DNA of 62,000 nt from Gnetum montanum (lineage: Eukaryota; Streptophyta; Gnetopsida; Gnetales; Gnetaceae): NCBI GenBank assembly GCA_015680685.1, contig MNCI01008322.1, positions 1 through 62,000 of the forward strand. Reading direction: 5' to 3'. Positions 46,230 through 57,776 of this stretch are shown here, one piece after another; positions within the stretch are counted from its first letter, which is position 1, and the number at the start of each line of letters is the position of its first letter. A model generated the notes under the pieces. That model was not told the DNA's origin and ran no database searches. It saw only the letters and a list, made by a program, of their open reading frames with translations. The position numbers were made by a program, and so were the translations under genes.

Positions 46230-47236
46230 AGATATCTTGTTAAAGGTGGTTAAAAAATGGCCAAAAAAATTTGCTTGGTCAAATCCCAAACTCACTAATA
46301 TTGATCCTAGAATGTGCCAGCATCACATCTATATTAATCCTTCCATAAAGCCAAAGAGGTAGTTGCAATGATGATTGAATCCCAAATTGAAGCAAATCAT
46401 CAAGGAAGAGATTGAAAAACTTCTCAAGGTGGGGTTCATCTATCCCATTACAAATAGTGAGTGGGTTAGTCCACTTATGATCATGCCAAAGAGAGGTGGA
46501 AAATGGAGGGTCTATACTAATTTCAAGCTGTTGAACATGAAAATCTACAAAGATCATTTTTTGATGCCATTTGTGAACCAAGTGTTGGAAACTATCTCTG
46601 GGCATTGCTTCTATAGCTTTCTAGATGATTATAGTAGCTATAACCAAATTCAAATTGCACTTGAAGATCAAGAAAAAACTACATTCAAAGTTCCCTGGAG
46701 AACTTTTACTTACAAAAAGATGCCTTTTGGTATGTGCAACACCCGTACAACCTTTCAATGCCTTGTCCTTAGCATTTTTCAATAGCAGATTGGTAGCAGG
46801 GTGGAAGTCTTCATAGATGACTTCTCCACATATGATGCTATGTTTGAGCAAGACCTAGACCACCTTGAGCAAGTGCTTAAAAGGTGTGTGGAGACTAATC
46901 CTTATCTCAATTGGCCAAAGAAGCCATCTAATGGTCTAGGAGGGCATTGTGTTGGGGCACAAAATCTCAAAAGTAGGGATTGAGGTGGACCCTAAAAAGA
47001 TTAGGGTCATCCAAGGAATAACCTACCAACTAGAAACCATTAAAGATGTTCGATCATTCCTTGGACACACTAGCTACTATTGGCAATTCATAGAGAATTT
47101 CTCTAAGACCGCTAAACCATTGGTGGAGCTGACAAAGAAATATGCTCAATTCTTATGGACCAAGGAATGTGAAAAGACATTCCAAAAATTCAAAGAAAAT
47201 CTTGTAGAAATTCTAATTCTACAAGCACCTGACTAG
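46230..47236 (+). pseudogene. Element D reverse transcriptase
   Basis: Fingers and palm are clear: EKLLKVGFIYPITNSEWVSP, PKRGGKWRVYTNF, FLDDYSSYNQIQIALEDQ (motif A Asp) and PWRTFTYKKMPFGMCN. The catalytic box FIDDFS lies at 46810-46827, then LNWPKK, LGHKISKVGIEVDPKKI and RSFLGHTSYYWQFIENFSK. This is an Athila/Tat-like plant Gypsy RT. Frameshifts near 46785 and 46950 and stops upstream of 46375 inactivate it. RT would copy the RNA into cDNA. Confidence 0.75.
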
Positions 47237-47700
47237 TCTCGACCATTTCACATCATAATGGATGTATGTAACTATGCCTTGGGAGTCATGCTCATGTAAT
47301 TGGATGATTAGAAATGTCCATATTACTTCCATTGCAAGAGTAAAAGCATCATGGGTGCACAAATCAACTACACAACAATAGAGAAAGAGCTAATGGTGGT
47401 GGGATATGCCTTGGAGAAGTTCAAGTACTATGTGCTATGTGCTTCGATACAAGATGTTCATGTACATAGACCACAATGCAATCTGCTTCCTAACAAATAA
47501 ACCAATGGTGAGCCCTTATGTCATATAATGGCTTGTGATCTTGCAAGAATTTGATCTCACGATGATAGATTGAAAGGAAACTGAGAATGTGATTACTGAC
47601 CACTTGTCTTGCTTGCAATGGGATAACAAAGAGGAAGAGAGCCCACTTTCTTATCAATTTCTTGATGAACTTCTCTTTGCTTATGCAATAAATGAACAAG
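47237..47700 (+). pseudogene. Element D RNase H
   Basis: In sense, RPFHIIMDVCNYALGVML opens the domain with its first catalytic Asp. INYTTIEKELMVVGYALEKFKYY and a degenerate H-x-A-I-C-F-L-T-N-K-P stretch follow, then ILQEFDLTMID. TAG and TAA stops replace Trp and Gln positions. Confidence 0.68.
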
Positions 47701-47879
47701 TGCGCACTGAACATACATGGTACGATGGCATCCTCACTTATCTTCTCACTAAGGAGATGCTATAAGAGTTAGACCACCAATAGAAATAATAGTTTCTTCA
47801 TTAAGTCAAATGATTCATGAAGATCAATGAACATCTTGACAAGGTGTGCGTCGATGGCCTAGTCCATTGGTATGTTCCT

Positions 47880-49065
47880 AATGTTGACTAACTACATGTT
47901 CTCCATGACACTCGTGAGGGCCCTTGTGGGAGCCACTATGCCAAGAGACACATGACCATTAAGATCTTGATGGCAAGGTATTACTGGCCAACACTCTTCA
48001 AGGATGTCCACATCTTCATTTGCTCTTGGGAATGCTATCAACGCGATGGTGGGATGACCACTCAAATGGAGGGACCTCAGTAGTGGATTCAACCACTGGA
48101 ACCCTTTAACATCTAGGGCATTAAATTCATGGATCCCAGCACACCCATGTCAGATGGGAAGGCATACATTATAATCATTGTTGACTATTGTATGAAATGG
48201 GTAGAAGCAATAGTCGTCACCAATTGTACATCTACCACTACTACTTGGTTTATACAACATAATGTTGTAAATAGGTTTGGAGTGCCACGTGCATTATTTT
48301 TTAACAAAAGTACTTATTTTATAGGCACCACCTTTCAAAAACTCATGCAACTCTTGAGGGTAGAACATAAATTAACAACACCATACCACCTCCAAGCCAA
48401 TGGTCAAGCAGAGGTTACCAATAGGGAGATCTCTAAAATCCTAATGAGAACAATTAGCAAATATAGGATAGACTAAAGCACAAAACTCAATGCTCCCCTT
48501 TGGGCCTACCACTTAACATGGAAGCTTCCTATAGGCTACTCTCCCTATGAGTTAGTGTATAGAAAATTACCAACTCTTCCAATTTAATTTGAGCTTCGTA
48601 CACTTTTAACAGTTTGTGATTTGGATCTTGACCTTAGCCTAGCATAGAAAGAAAGACTAATCAACCTTAACGTTCTAGATGAGAATAGATTAGTGGCCAT
48701 GTCCTTGAATGAAGTGCATAAGACATTCAATAAAAAATGCCATCACCTTAGAATAAGAAAAGTAAAATTGAAATGTGGAGACAAGGTCCTTTACTAGAAT
48801 CCCACATGTGCCACAATGAACGAAGTTCCAAACATTGTGGGAAGGTCCTTACATCATTTATGAAACCTTTCCTTCTAGGGCCATGTTGATCTACAAACCT
48901 AAGAGCCTAAACAAAAAGCAACTGGTCAACATGCAATAAGTAAAACCTTTCCATGAGCCTAAGCGAGATAGTAAAAGTAACACCTCATTAGATGGACAAC
49001 CTCACTCAATTTTTTGGATCTCCTCATTCCAACTTAGTTGTGGGGGAGATGGCCATCCATGCTAA
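47880..49065 (+). pseudogene. Element D integrase, catalytic residues lost
   Basis: The zinc-binding region shows GSHYAKRH and ICSWEC (HHCC). The core has IKFMDP where the usual GIDFMGP carries the first catalytic Asp, VDYCMKWVEA, and ALFFNKSTYF where the second Asp is now Asn. The Glu in NGQAEVTNREI (about 48400-48430) remains. The C-terminal module continues to the stop at 49063-49065 after FQLSCGGDGHPC. The triad is therefore broken in addition to several TAG stops. Confidence 0.72.
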
Positions 49066-50289
49066 CTAATCAAGTGGCTCCTTAGTTTTTTACAATTTTT
49101 TGTTTCACTTTTTGCTTTTACACTTTTTTTGTTTTATACTTTTTGTTTTATAGTTTCTTTGATTTTACACCTTTTTTTTACACTTTGTTATTTTTAACAT
49201 TTTTTGTTTTACAACATCCTTAGTACATTTTATCTTTCTTGAATATTTGACAATTTATTTTATATTTTATTTTATTTTGGTGTGAATTTTTCTTATGTTT
49301 TTCTAATAAATTGCTTTATTGTCAACAAGACATAGTGATGCTATAGCTGTTTGCTAATGGTGGTTTGTACTTAATGTTTTTGATTGCTAATGTCTAGTTT
49401 CTATTTTGAATTTTCATATTGATAACTAAGACAAGTTTATTTTTCATGGAATAGGTAGTGAGTCCATGTCATCCAACCATCCACAACAATCTATGATGTT
49501 CCTTGTTTTGGAAATATGATGTCCCTTTTCATTAATAAAACTTTAACAAACTTGTGACCTTAGTAGTTTCCAAACTTAGGAAAGATCAAATGGATTGATA
49601 AGGGTGTGACTTCAAGGGGACTTGATGTTCTCTATACTTATCTACTCACTTGAGTGCATGAGTGTTTTTCATGGATTTCTTACCTTTCCATGTTGACCAA
49701 TAGCATGAAGTTAATAAGTCTTTGCATGGTGTGGTTTCCATCCAAAAATCCATAAAAACATAAAATCCAAAAAAAATGATGGGAATTCAAAGCACACCCC
49801 TTAGACAAAATAATAGGTTACAAGCATTAGTTATGGAACTAGAAATACATGTTACCCATGCTTAAAGATCCCCTCTAACTAAGGTCATTTCTCACTTCTT
49901 GCTTTTCTTTTCTTCTCAATAAAGAATGGTGACTGATCTATGGGAGCATTCTTGTGTCTTGAGGGGATGGACTAGTCTTGGAGTGTCAATGTGAAGCCAC
50001 TAAAATGTGGTTGGTTTTGATCTGGACTAAGGATGAACTTTATTGAGTCATTTAACCATAAGATCCACAAGGGACTTCATGTGACCAGGAGATGGAACTC
50101 CATTCTAGTCTTTTATCTCATCCACCAATGTTTCTCATGATTTAACTCACTACCAATTTTTCATGTTCTATTCAATGTCTTAATTTGATATGTCAAGATT
50201 CTTAGGTAGATTCTTTTGGATTAGGTCCTTATCTTTTTGTAACCATTAATCAACTATGGGATCCATGGACTCCTTGATTTGAGGGTATG
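49066..50289 (+). other. Element D non-coding spacer after pol
   Basis: No gene. It begins just after the TTAGTTGTGGGGG motif (49034-49046), is T-rich to about 49320, and contains the GGTGTGACTTCAAGGGGACTTG phrase (near 49603) shared with A, B, C and E. A block near 49980-50110 resembles the spacer of C in reverse (27480-27640). It ends at GTATG, next to the LTR of E. Confidence 0.55.
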
Positions 50290-51087
50290 TGATGAGTGGC
50301 GAGGTACCTCTACACTCAACCATACAAATACGAGCGTTACACACGTGATTCGGTTGAACTCCACAAACAGACTAGTTGTGGCATCTAGACAATTAGCCTT
50401 AGGTCGCAATTTGCTGTCTTCCCACCTAGACTAGTATTAGCTTTGTTATGTATGGTTTAGTCTAGAGTGAGGTGTATGATGTGTTTCTAACCTAATGCTA
50501 CTCCTGAAGGCAATGGAAAGTAATAATGACTAAGCTAAGAGAGAAAGGGTGAGAGAGAATCTAAACTAGCCTAAGTGTGATGAGCATCCATTCCTTGATT
50601 ATCCATACACATCTTGGACTTCATGCATGACTACTACTGGGATTACTAAGTGCAGATCCTAGGTACACTATTGGGTTACTAGGTAGTCACACTTAAATGC
50701 TCGTAATCAAGTCGTACTCATTCCGCGTCCAATAGGAGTTTAAGGGTGAGAAGATATTAACTAGGAAAGTAGTAAATAGCAATTAATTAAATAATTAAAC
50801 TAAGTGAATGCTGCAATGATGAAGTAATCTTGATCTTTATTTCCAGTCATGTGCATGTCCAAGTACGTCACACTCAAATAAAGGATGTCATACAATTACA
50901 ATCACCACACTACGGGCATACACTGGGAAATAATTCTAACTCTAAGAAGGGAAAACTGCAAGAGTTTGAGTAAGGAACTAAGAAATTACTCCTAAAACTC
51001 ATCTGTCTACCTCTTATTTATAGATGAGGAGACAGGTCATGATATCGTGTATGTGATATTGCGGTTGCCCCAAATGATGACTCATCA
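50290..51087 (-). repeat. Element E 3' LTR (798 bp)
   Basis: Begins TGATGAGTGG and ends GACTCATCA on the plus strand; closely related to the LTRs of A. In sense it has GATATC copies near 51038-51060, TATAAATAAG at 51013-51022, and the AATAAA hairpin near 50832-50884. Confidence 0.9.
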
Positions 51088-51096
51088 TACCCCCAC
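51088..51096 (-). other. Polypurine tract of element E
   Basis: The minus strand reads GTGGGGGTA adjacent to the 3' LTR. Confidence 0.85.
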
Positions 51097-51253
51097 AACT
51101 GAATGAAAACTCTTCCTCAAGTTACAGTGATTACATAGTGGATAGGTATGGGATTATTAGATGGGAAAAATGAGATTATGTCGTAGTGTGGAATGAAAAC
51201 AAAATGAAGACACAACACAACAAATGTTCTACATCTACAAAAATGGGTGGAAC

Positions 51254-54041
51254 TCATGTAGTTCTAGGTGGCGGTGGCTCCTCCATTGGTGCTTTCCCTT
51301 TGTCTTGTGCTCCAGGTTTTGAGGCATGATGGCGTTAAAGTATGGCCTGGAGCTTCTCCTCTTTGGTCTAAGGGTCTTGTGCCATCCATGCTAATGTTCC
51401 AATGTTTGACGGAGTCGACACTTCCCACGAACAGGGTAGTTGTGAAAACATTTGATTGGCCTTCACATACCAAGTCGCGAACACTCGTCGTTCCTCCTCA
51501 TAGGCTCTGGCTTTATCCTTGTACTCTTGAAAATTTGCTAGCCATTGAGCCAAATCTGCTCTGACACCCTTTTGGCCTTGGTAGCTTGCCATTACCACCT
51601 CAAGTTCAGAATTTGCAACTTCCAGTTTTTCCAACAGCTTCTTACACTCTACAAATTATGCTTTGTATTTGATGTGGGTGATTGCTACCTATTGCTCAAG
51701 CTCTGTCCTTAGGTGCCCTGCTATTAGCATGGCAAGGTTGGCATGCCTCAAATTTTCCAACTCCATGTATTCAGTCAAATCCTGAATTTGCAGGTCCCGG
51801 CTCTTAACTTCTGCTTGGTGGGCAAAGGCATATGTGTCCAATATGGCCCGCTAGTCAATGTGTTAAGCACTAATAGCATTGATCTGGGCCTTGGCCATAT
51901 GGATCTCCTTCTCAAGGATCTATTTGTACATCCCCATCTGATCTCGAAAGTGCTCCTTCAGCTTCTCATGTCGTTTAGCCTCATTTTTCCACGTGCTTAT
52001 TTCAATGGTTGTCTTTTGACGAATTGTGCATACCTCCTCCATTGAGAGGGTTCAGTTCTCCCTGGCTAAACAACTTATGTCTTGGTTGACCTAGATGAAT
52101 TATTCTCACAACTGATGAAAGTGTTCCTCGAGAACGTTCTTCTGCTTCTCCACAGTGGTCAACCAAAGGTTGTTGGCAGCAAGCTATTTATTTTCTTCCT
52201 GTAAGGCATTGAGTGCTTTAAGATGCGCATGAGTTTGTGCTCGTGCTACGGAGGCATCCCAAAAAACCTTCTCATTTTCATCATCCACCTTTTTATTTCC
52301 CGCTATTAGCTTGGATAGTTGCTTAGTTTTGAAATTACCTAGCTGGTCTGCAGGAACAAATTGCAAAGGGTCCCGCTATGCCGCTTGTAAGGCAATGAGC
52401 TGCTCTTGTAGTTTCTGCACCTCTACTTCAGCATGCTCAACCCTTACTTTTATTAAGACTAGCTTCCCCTTCATGGAAATGAGGTCTAACTAAATTTTTG
52501 TAACATCCTGAGGGATGTCAAACAGGGACGTCATTACTTTCCCTGTTTGGAGCAATCAATCAAGTGCATCCTCATGTTCTGTAGGAGTCATTGAGGTTTT
52601 GGCCAAAGTTTGAGCATCCCATGCTCCTGTGAGATCTGCTAGTGGCACAACAAGTACGTTGAAGGATTCTTTGATGTGGTTTATGACCACTTCTGCAACT
52701 CCCGCGGCATCCTAGTGTTGCATAACCATCACAATGGCCCCTTCACCAGTCTCTAATTGCAACTAGAAAGATGCCATGTTTTCTGAGATCTATGTGACCA
52801 TCTACTTTTCCCTCCTCCTGTGTGAATAGATACTTCACCCCTTGTGCGATCCAAAGAAATAGTAGGCTGAATGGCATTGTCAATGACGCGGAAGAGGTTT
52901 GTGTCATCACGACTTCCCCAACTAACTGTCTCAATGATCACCTTGAGATGGCTCATCGACGGTTTGTAGTCTTGCAGCGGTGGCGGCTGATCCTGGCCTA
53001 TGTTGGGCCCTACTTTTTGTTCTTGGCTGAGACCTATGCTTGGAGGTTGGTTGGGTTCTGCAAGTTGAGTTGCATTTGGTCCAGCCGTCTATTCTTCTTC
53101 TTCTTCTGGTCCTAGCATCTCGCCAGTGATTTTTCTTGGAGCTGGCAACTTTAACAATTCAGCGTATGAAGTAGTTTGAGCTTTTTGGAGGACATCATTG
53201 GTGTACCCTCAGATACTAGCATGTTGACACAGCTTTCTGATAAGACAAGGGAAAGGCAAAGTAAGCTTCCCTATCTTCTGTTCCTTGAATCGCCTCAAGA
53301 TCTTTATCAAATATAGATGGGGCAGGTTAGCGTTAACCTTTCCCATTAGCACTACACATCCTCTTGCCGCATACATTGATATTCTTTTTAGGCCCTTTGT
53401 GGGGAAGAGGTAATATGTTCCAATTTTAAAGTAAACCCTCGCTTCCGTTGTCAACTTACCAAATGTTTTGTCTCTGCCATAAGCCTTTTCTAACCAATCC
53501 CATAGCACGTCGGGGTCTGAACGAATGGATAACTAAGCAACTTTGGGCCCTGTATTCGGAGGTTTAACACTTCCAAAATGGCCTACGTAGAGAAATCAAC
53601 TGTCACACCATAAATATCGACAGTGGTGCCTTGCTTCCTATTGTGCCAGAATTGGTACATCTCTCCTAGGTACCAGGCACCACTTTTAGAGAGGATAGGC
53701 CATAAGGGAGATCCTTTGAGGTGATCCCTAACAGCCTCAGGAGAAAACTCTGCAAAAGATTCAAAGTTCAATTCCACAATCACTATAGAAAATGTGGACT
53801 TTTCGTGGATGACCTGAACATAATCCTAGGGCAATGTGAGATGTTGTCCCTATTCAGGCGCTGCAACAGCTCCTCCTTCTGCCTACCTGGAATGTACGGT
53901 AGGAGGATTCTCTTGAAGAATGCTGAATGATTATTCCTCCTATTCTGCATGTTGCCTAGTAGGATCTTATCTTCCACCTCTTCGAGATTGTTTGCTTCCA
54001 CCTTGAGTAGGACCTTCCTGTTGTCCATGTTTCGGGGCCAT
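51254..54041 (-). pseudogene. Element E ORF2: retroelement protein with coiled coil, function unknown
   Basis: Close homologue of the gene at 12870-15635, about 929 codons from the ATG at 54039-54041 (MAPKHGQQEG) to the TGA at 51254-51256 after EEPPPPRTT. N-terminal landmarks are IVELNFESFAEFSPE, SPLWPILSKSGAWYLGEMY and KIGTYYLFPTKGLKRIS, then KLTLPFPCLIRKLC. The coiled-coil-prone part lies at about 51640-52560. The C-terminal block contains FATWYVKANQMFSQLPCSW and PSNIGTLAW. Stops and frame changes are present, mostly TAG. It is expected to act in the element's life cycle, but its role is unknown and no catalytic motif is visible. Confidence 0.7.
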
Positions 54042-54504
54042 TTGCAATCACACGGGCCAAGCATTAGTAAGGTTGTTTTTGAAATTAAGTTATACCTTAC
54101 TGCTTGCCTTAATTAATTAATTTTTTTATCTTCATGTGATCTTGCCTGAAAGATTGTAATAATGAGTCTGTGTTACTTAGGTGGTTTCCAATTTTTAATT
54201 TCCCGGTATACCTAGGGATTAAATGATTTTTGGGCACAATTATTCTAGGTGTTATAGCTGATTACCCTAGATGATGTCCTTTGGGCGATGATAAATTCTA
54301 AAAAAGTTAGGTGCTTTTCAATAGGTGTCCCTCCCCCACAACCAAGCTAAACACTTTGGGTTCAAGTAGGTTCAGATGGAATTAAAATCGGAGTACCAGT
54401 GAGCGAGATAGAGGTTGAAAAGCAAAGGTGTCACACTCGCAAGTTATAGAGAAAAATTTGAAAAACTCCCCCATGTGAATGACAAGAAATGATGCTAAGT
54501 GTTG

Positions 54505-54543
54505 CGGGGCGGGGCGGGGGGGGGGGGGGGGGGGGGGGGGGGG
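54505..54543. repeat. Poly-G tract just downstream of the internal TATA (element E)
   Basis: GGGGCGGGGCGGGG runs into about 28 G. The homologous place in element A has no such run. It lies immediately downstream, in sense, of TATAAATAGG, so it sits at the likely ORF2 transcription start. It could be a true expansion or an assembly artefact. Confidence 0.85.
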
Positions 54544-54582
54544 TCACCTATTTATAGGGTTGGAGGGATGCGATATCATAGC
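54544..54582 (-). promoter_or_regulatory. U3-like internal promoter upstream of ORF2 (element E)
   Basis: In sense, ATGATATCGC (54570-54579) precedes CCTATAAATAGG (about 54549-54558), a textbook plant TATA box at the same distance as in the LTR. It lies about 510 bp upstream of the ORF2 start. A GGGGGAGTTTTTC leader follows, as in A and D. Confidence 0.6.
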
Positions 54583-55983
54583 CTATCGATGTTTAGGCCT
54601 GAGGGAAAAAACTGAATTTTTAAAGATTTTCTTGAAATCTATGTTGAAAACTTAGGACATATGATACATATTGAAGGTTGCTAGGGTAATTCCATTAATT
54701 TGAAAGGCACAATTAATTATGATGGTGTGGATTTTGTCAATAAAACCTTAGATGGGAGAAAAAGGATATGTAATGGTACATAGGAACGTTGAAATTCATA
54801 GGGATAATAGTAGGGAAAGAACGTTATGAAAAATTATGCTGAGGGTAAGAAATGGTGTGTGTGGGCTATGTCATAAGTGAAGATTACAAAAGATTACACA
54901 AGTGGATCCTCCCCAAAGCAGGTTCCAACCTATAATGCCCTTGTGTAACCACACTTAAAGTGTCCGTGGACACTAGAAGGGTTAAATGTAATCCGCACTA
55001 ATTCCACTAAACACACACATGTAAATATCACTGGAATGAGGTAAGAATTCTATGTTACACATGACACGAGCTACAATTACACGAACAGTGAGATGAGATG
55101 AACTATAGAAGGGATTGGAGAGATTGGGACATGAGGTAACTGACCCAAGGCATAGTGAATCTTGCATGTAAAGCATGATTAAAGTGTCATTAACCCATCG
55201 TTCCAAGATCAGGATCAAGTCCATTCCTCTAATTAGTGACGTCGCATTGTTTCATCCCATGATGAATGACTATGAGAGTCCCAGAACAACAAGGCATACG
55301 ATCACTTGGCATTTTTTTCAAGGGAGAAGTGATTTTTGTTTTGTGGCACTTTGTTTTTCTGCTTTTCTTTTCTTTTTTCTTTTCCTTTCTTCTCTCTTTT
55401 TTTTGAATACTGAATCCAAAGAAGCCGCCAACCTTCAGGCATGGGTGCATGTCTTTCCAGTGGGACCCCCTAGAATAGCATTGGATTTTTGAGTACCCTT
55501 TTTTATTACTCTTACTTCCATTTTTCATTAGATCTACAAGGATCTTAGTACAACCACGTTGCATGATAACTCCCACAGACATCACCAAAGAGAATTCGCA
55601 AGTCCCCTTGATGTCACACCCTAATCATACCCTTTTGGTCCATCCTTCTTCATTCTGGGTACAATGAACACAAAATTAATTTTAAGTTTTAAAATGTCAA
55701 GAATATCACTGTACCCTTGAACAGAACCTCTTCTTTATAGAGTGGATGAGTGAGTGTAATGGGCTCACTGTCCAAATAATTGACCACTCAAGACTCGATA
55801 ACATGGAACACACCTCAACCAATGAGCCACATGAGTGTTTTATTTGTAAATGAGACTACTTACAAAAAACGTAAAAAGACAAACAAAAAAAAGATAAAAC
55901 AAGAAACTGAAAAATGAAAAATTGGAAAACAAAAAGTTGTAAAATCAAAGAAACTAAAAAATATTTATTAACCCTGCTTGTTA
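54583..55983 (-). other. Element E conserved non-coding spacer
   Basis: No ORF. It aligns by eye with the spacer of A throughout, including the plus-strand GGATCCTCCCCAAAG block (54904-54918), the CACTTAAAGTG near-palindrome, a T/C-rich run near 55350-55400, and CAAGTCCCCTTGATGTCACACC near 55601. Confidence 0.55.
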
Positions 55984-57776
55984 TTAGAATGGGGGGTATC
56001 CCCCATAACTAAATGGTTGAGCATGGCAAGGATTAATAAATGAAGGATGAGGATCCTCGCATGTTGGAAATATTGGAAGTTGGCCATACTTACCCCATCG
56101 GGGTTCACACACCTAATTATAGTAAGCATAGTGGGGCAATTTATACGATGTAGTCCCTGAATAACGAGTTGACCCACTATGATATTTGGGACCGTTAGAT
56201 GGTATGCAAGGATTAGGATGTTGCCTTCCATGATTGTGTTCATTGGGCCGTATGGTTGTTGGAGCATTAGTTAGTGGCCCTAATGAAGTAACATGAGGCG
56301 TTCGGTTCAACAGTAAGGGTGCACCACAGTGTTGGGCTTGTGTTGAGTTGGAGGATGCAATGGCCTTGGAATTGTGTTGTTCCTTCCTAGCATCATTTCT
56401 AAAGAAGGGACGCCTTCGATGTTGCTAAGGTCTCTCACTGCTGTTAGAAATAGTAGCACAAGTAGCGTTCGTGGGTTGTTGCTATGGTGTTGACACCTTA
56501 GGAACAGTTGGTGGCAATGTAGAAGGAGGGAAAGGATGAGAATGTTGAAAGTTAGGAAGAGTGTAAGGTGCACAAGGTGGTGGTTGTGTTGAGGACATGG
56601 ATTGATAGTATTGAGGAGAGTGGTACTACGGTGAGATAGAGTATGTCATTTCAGTTGGGGAAACAAGATGTTGAATGAGATAAGCATTTGGGTTCGGATG
56701 ATATGAAGGGTGTCTCCAGTTTAGGGGTGGCTTCCCTCATGACTAGGATTGTTGCCACTGTGATCGAACACAGTATCTCTGTATGAACTCTGGATGTAAC
56801 ATGTTTCCCCAATGTTCATGTAAATGTAATAGGATTGGGCATTAGCCCTTGGGGTGATCGTACAAAAAAATGTTGCATTCATACATATGATTGGTAGTTG
56901 GGCTCTTATTTCCTTCATCCCTTCTTTCCGATTGTCTAATGTTTTGTCTTGCTTCTTGGGTTGTCAACACTCTACCTCCAATAATATCGATAAATTCTCC
57001 ATACTTTTTATACGTCCATTCCAACATCTTATTGATCTTTGCATCGACTTCTTCTAATGATTGGTGTATTGGCAAAGATGATTCTTTCTCCTTGTGATAG
57101 GTTGATTTCTCCCTTTTATGATCATGGACCTTTGTTAAGTTGAAATTTTGATCCCATTGATGTTTTTCAACACTCTCCCATCTAGCCATTTCTCTTTCTT
57201 CTTTTGCTACCCGCTTAATAAGCTCTTGAAGTTGATGGGTTCGTAGTTCATATAGTTTACCTTGGGCATACATCCCTAGGGTCTTTCTTGTTTCATCATG
57301 AAGCCCATCAATGATATGGTACTTTAACCTTTCCTCAGAGAACTCATGGCCTGGACAGTTTTTTAACAGTGTAATATCTTTCTAAGGCCATGTCCAAGGG
57401 TTCATGTTGTGCTTGTTTCCACCCTTGAATTTGTTTCCTCAAGGCTAACACTCTTGCATAGGTTTGATATCTTTCGTTAAATAACTCTACCATTGTTGAC
57501 CAACGTCGTATTGAATTTGGTTTTAATGATCTATACCATACTTTCACTTGGCCAACGAGTGTCATAGGAAAGAGCTTGAGTTTTTTCCAACCAATATCAA
57601 TGTTGTTCCATGTGTAGGCATCGTAGAAGGCTTGTAAATGTTGATGCGGATCTAAGTCATAGCCTTTTGAAAAAGTAGGAAAGCTATTTAAATCAAGCCT
57701 GGGTAGGCAGCTCTCTTTACAATGCCTACGGGAGATTCAAACAGCCTCCTGTATTTGCGTTAAGCTTGTAATGGCC
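55984..57776 (-). pseudogene. Element E gag, 5' truncated
   Basis: The core is visible at 57344-57720 and the C-terminal half at 56842-57273. Landmarks are WYRSLKPNSIRRWSTM, KQIQGWKQAQHEPLDMALE, and a degraded knuckle near 56838-56876 (second Cys changed, and a TAG before the last Cys). The Pro/His/Asn-rich tail ends SYGGYPPF at 55984. It is the same gene as in A. The first codons are lost at the junction near 57776. Confidence 0.7.

Larger units (their letters stand above)
50290..57776 (-). mobile_element. Element E: gag + ORF2 element of the A type, 5' truncated
   Basis: Minus strand. 3' LTR 50290-51087, PPT 51088-51096, ORF2 51254-54041, internal promoter about 54549-54580, spacer, gag from 55984 to the break at about 57776. 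As in A, pol is missing and the gag tail ends SYGGYPPF at the same motif, so A and E are one non-autonomous family rather than two separate deletions. The 5' LTR, PBS and first codons of gag are absent. At GGCC (57773-57776) the sequence switches to element D material, so a deletion removed the E 5' end and some of D. GTATG before 50290 would be the target site, but its second copy is gone. Confidence 0.82.
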
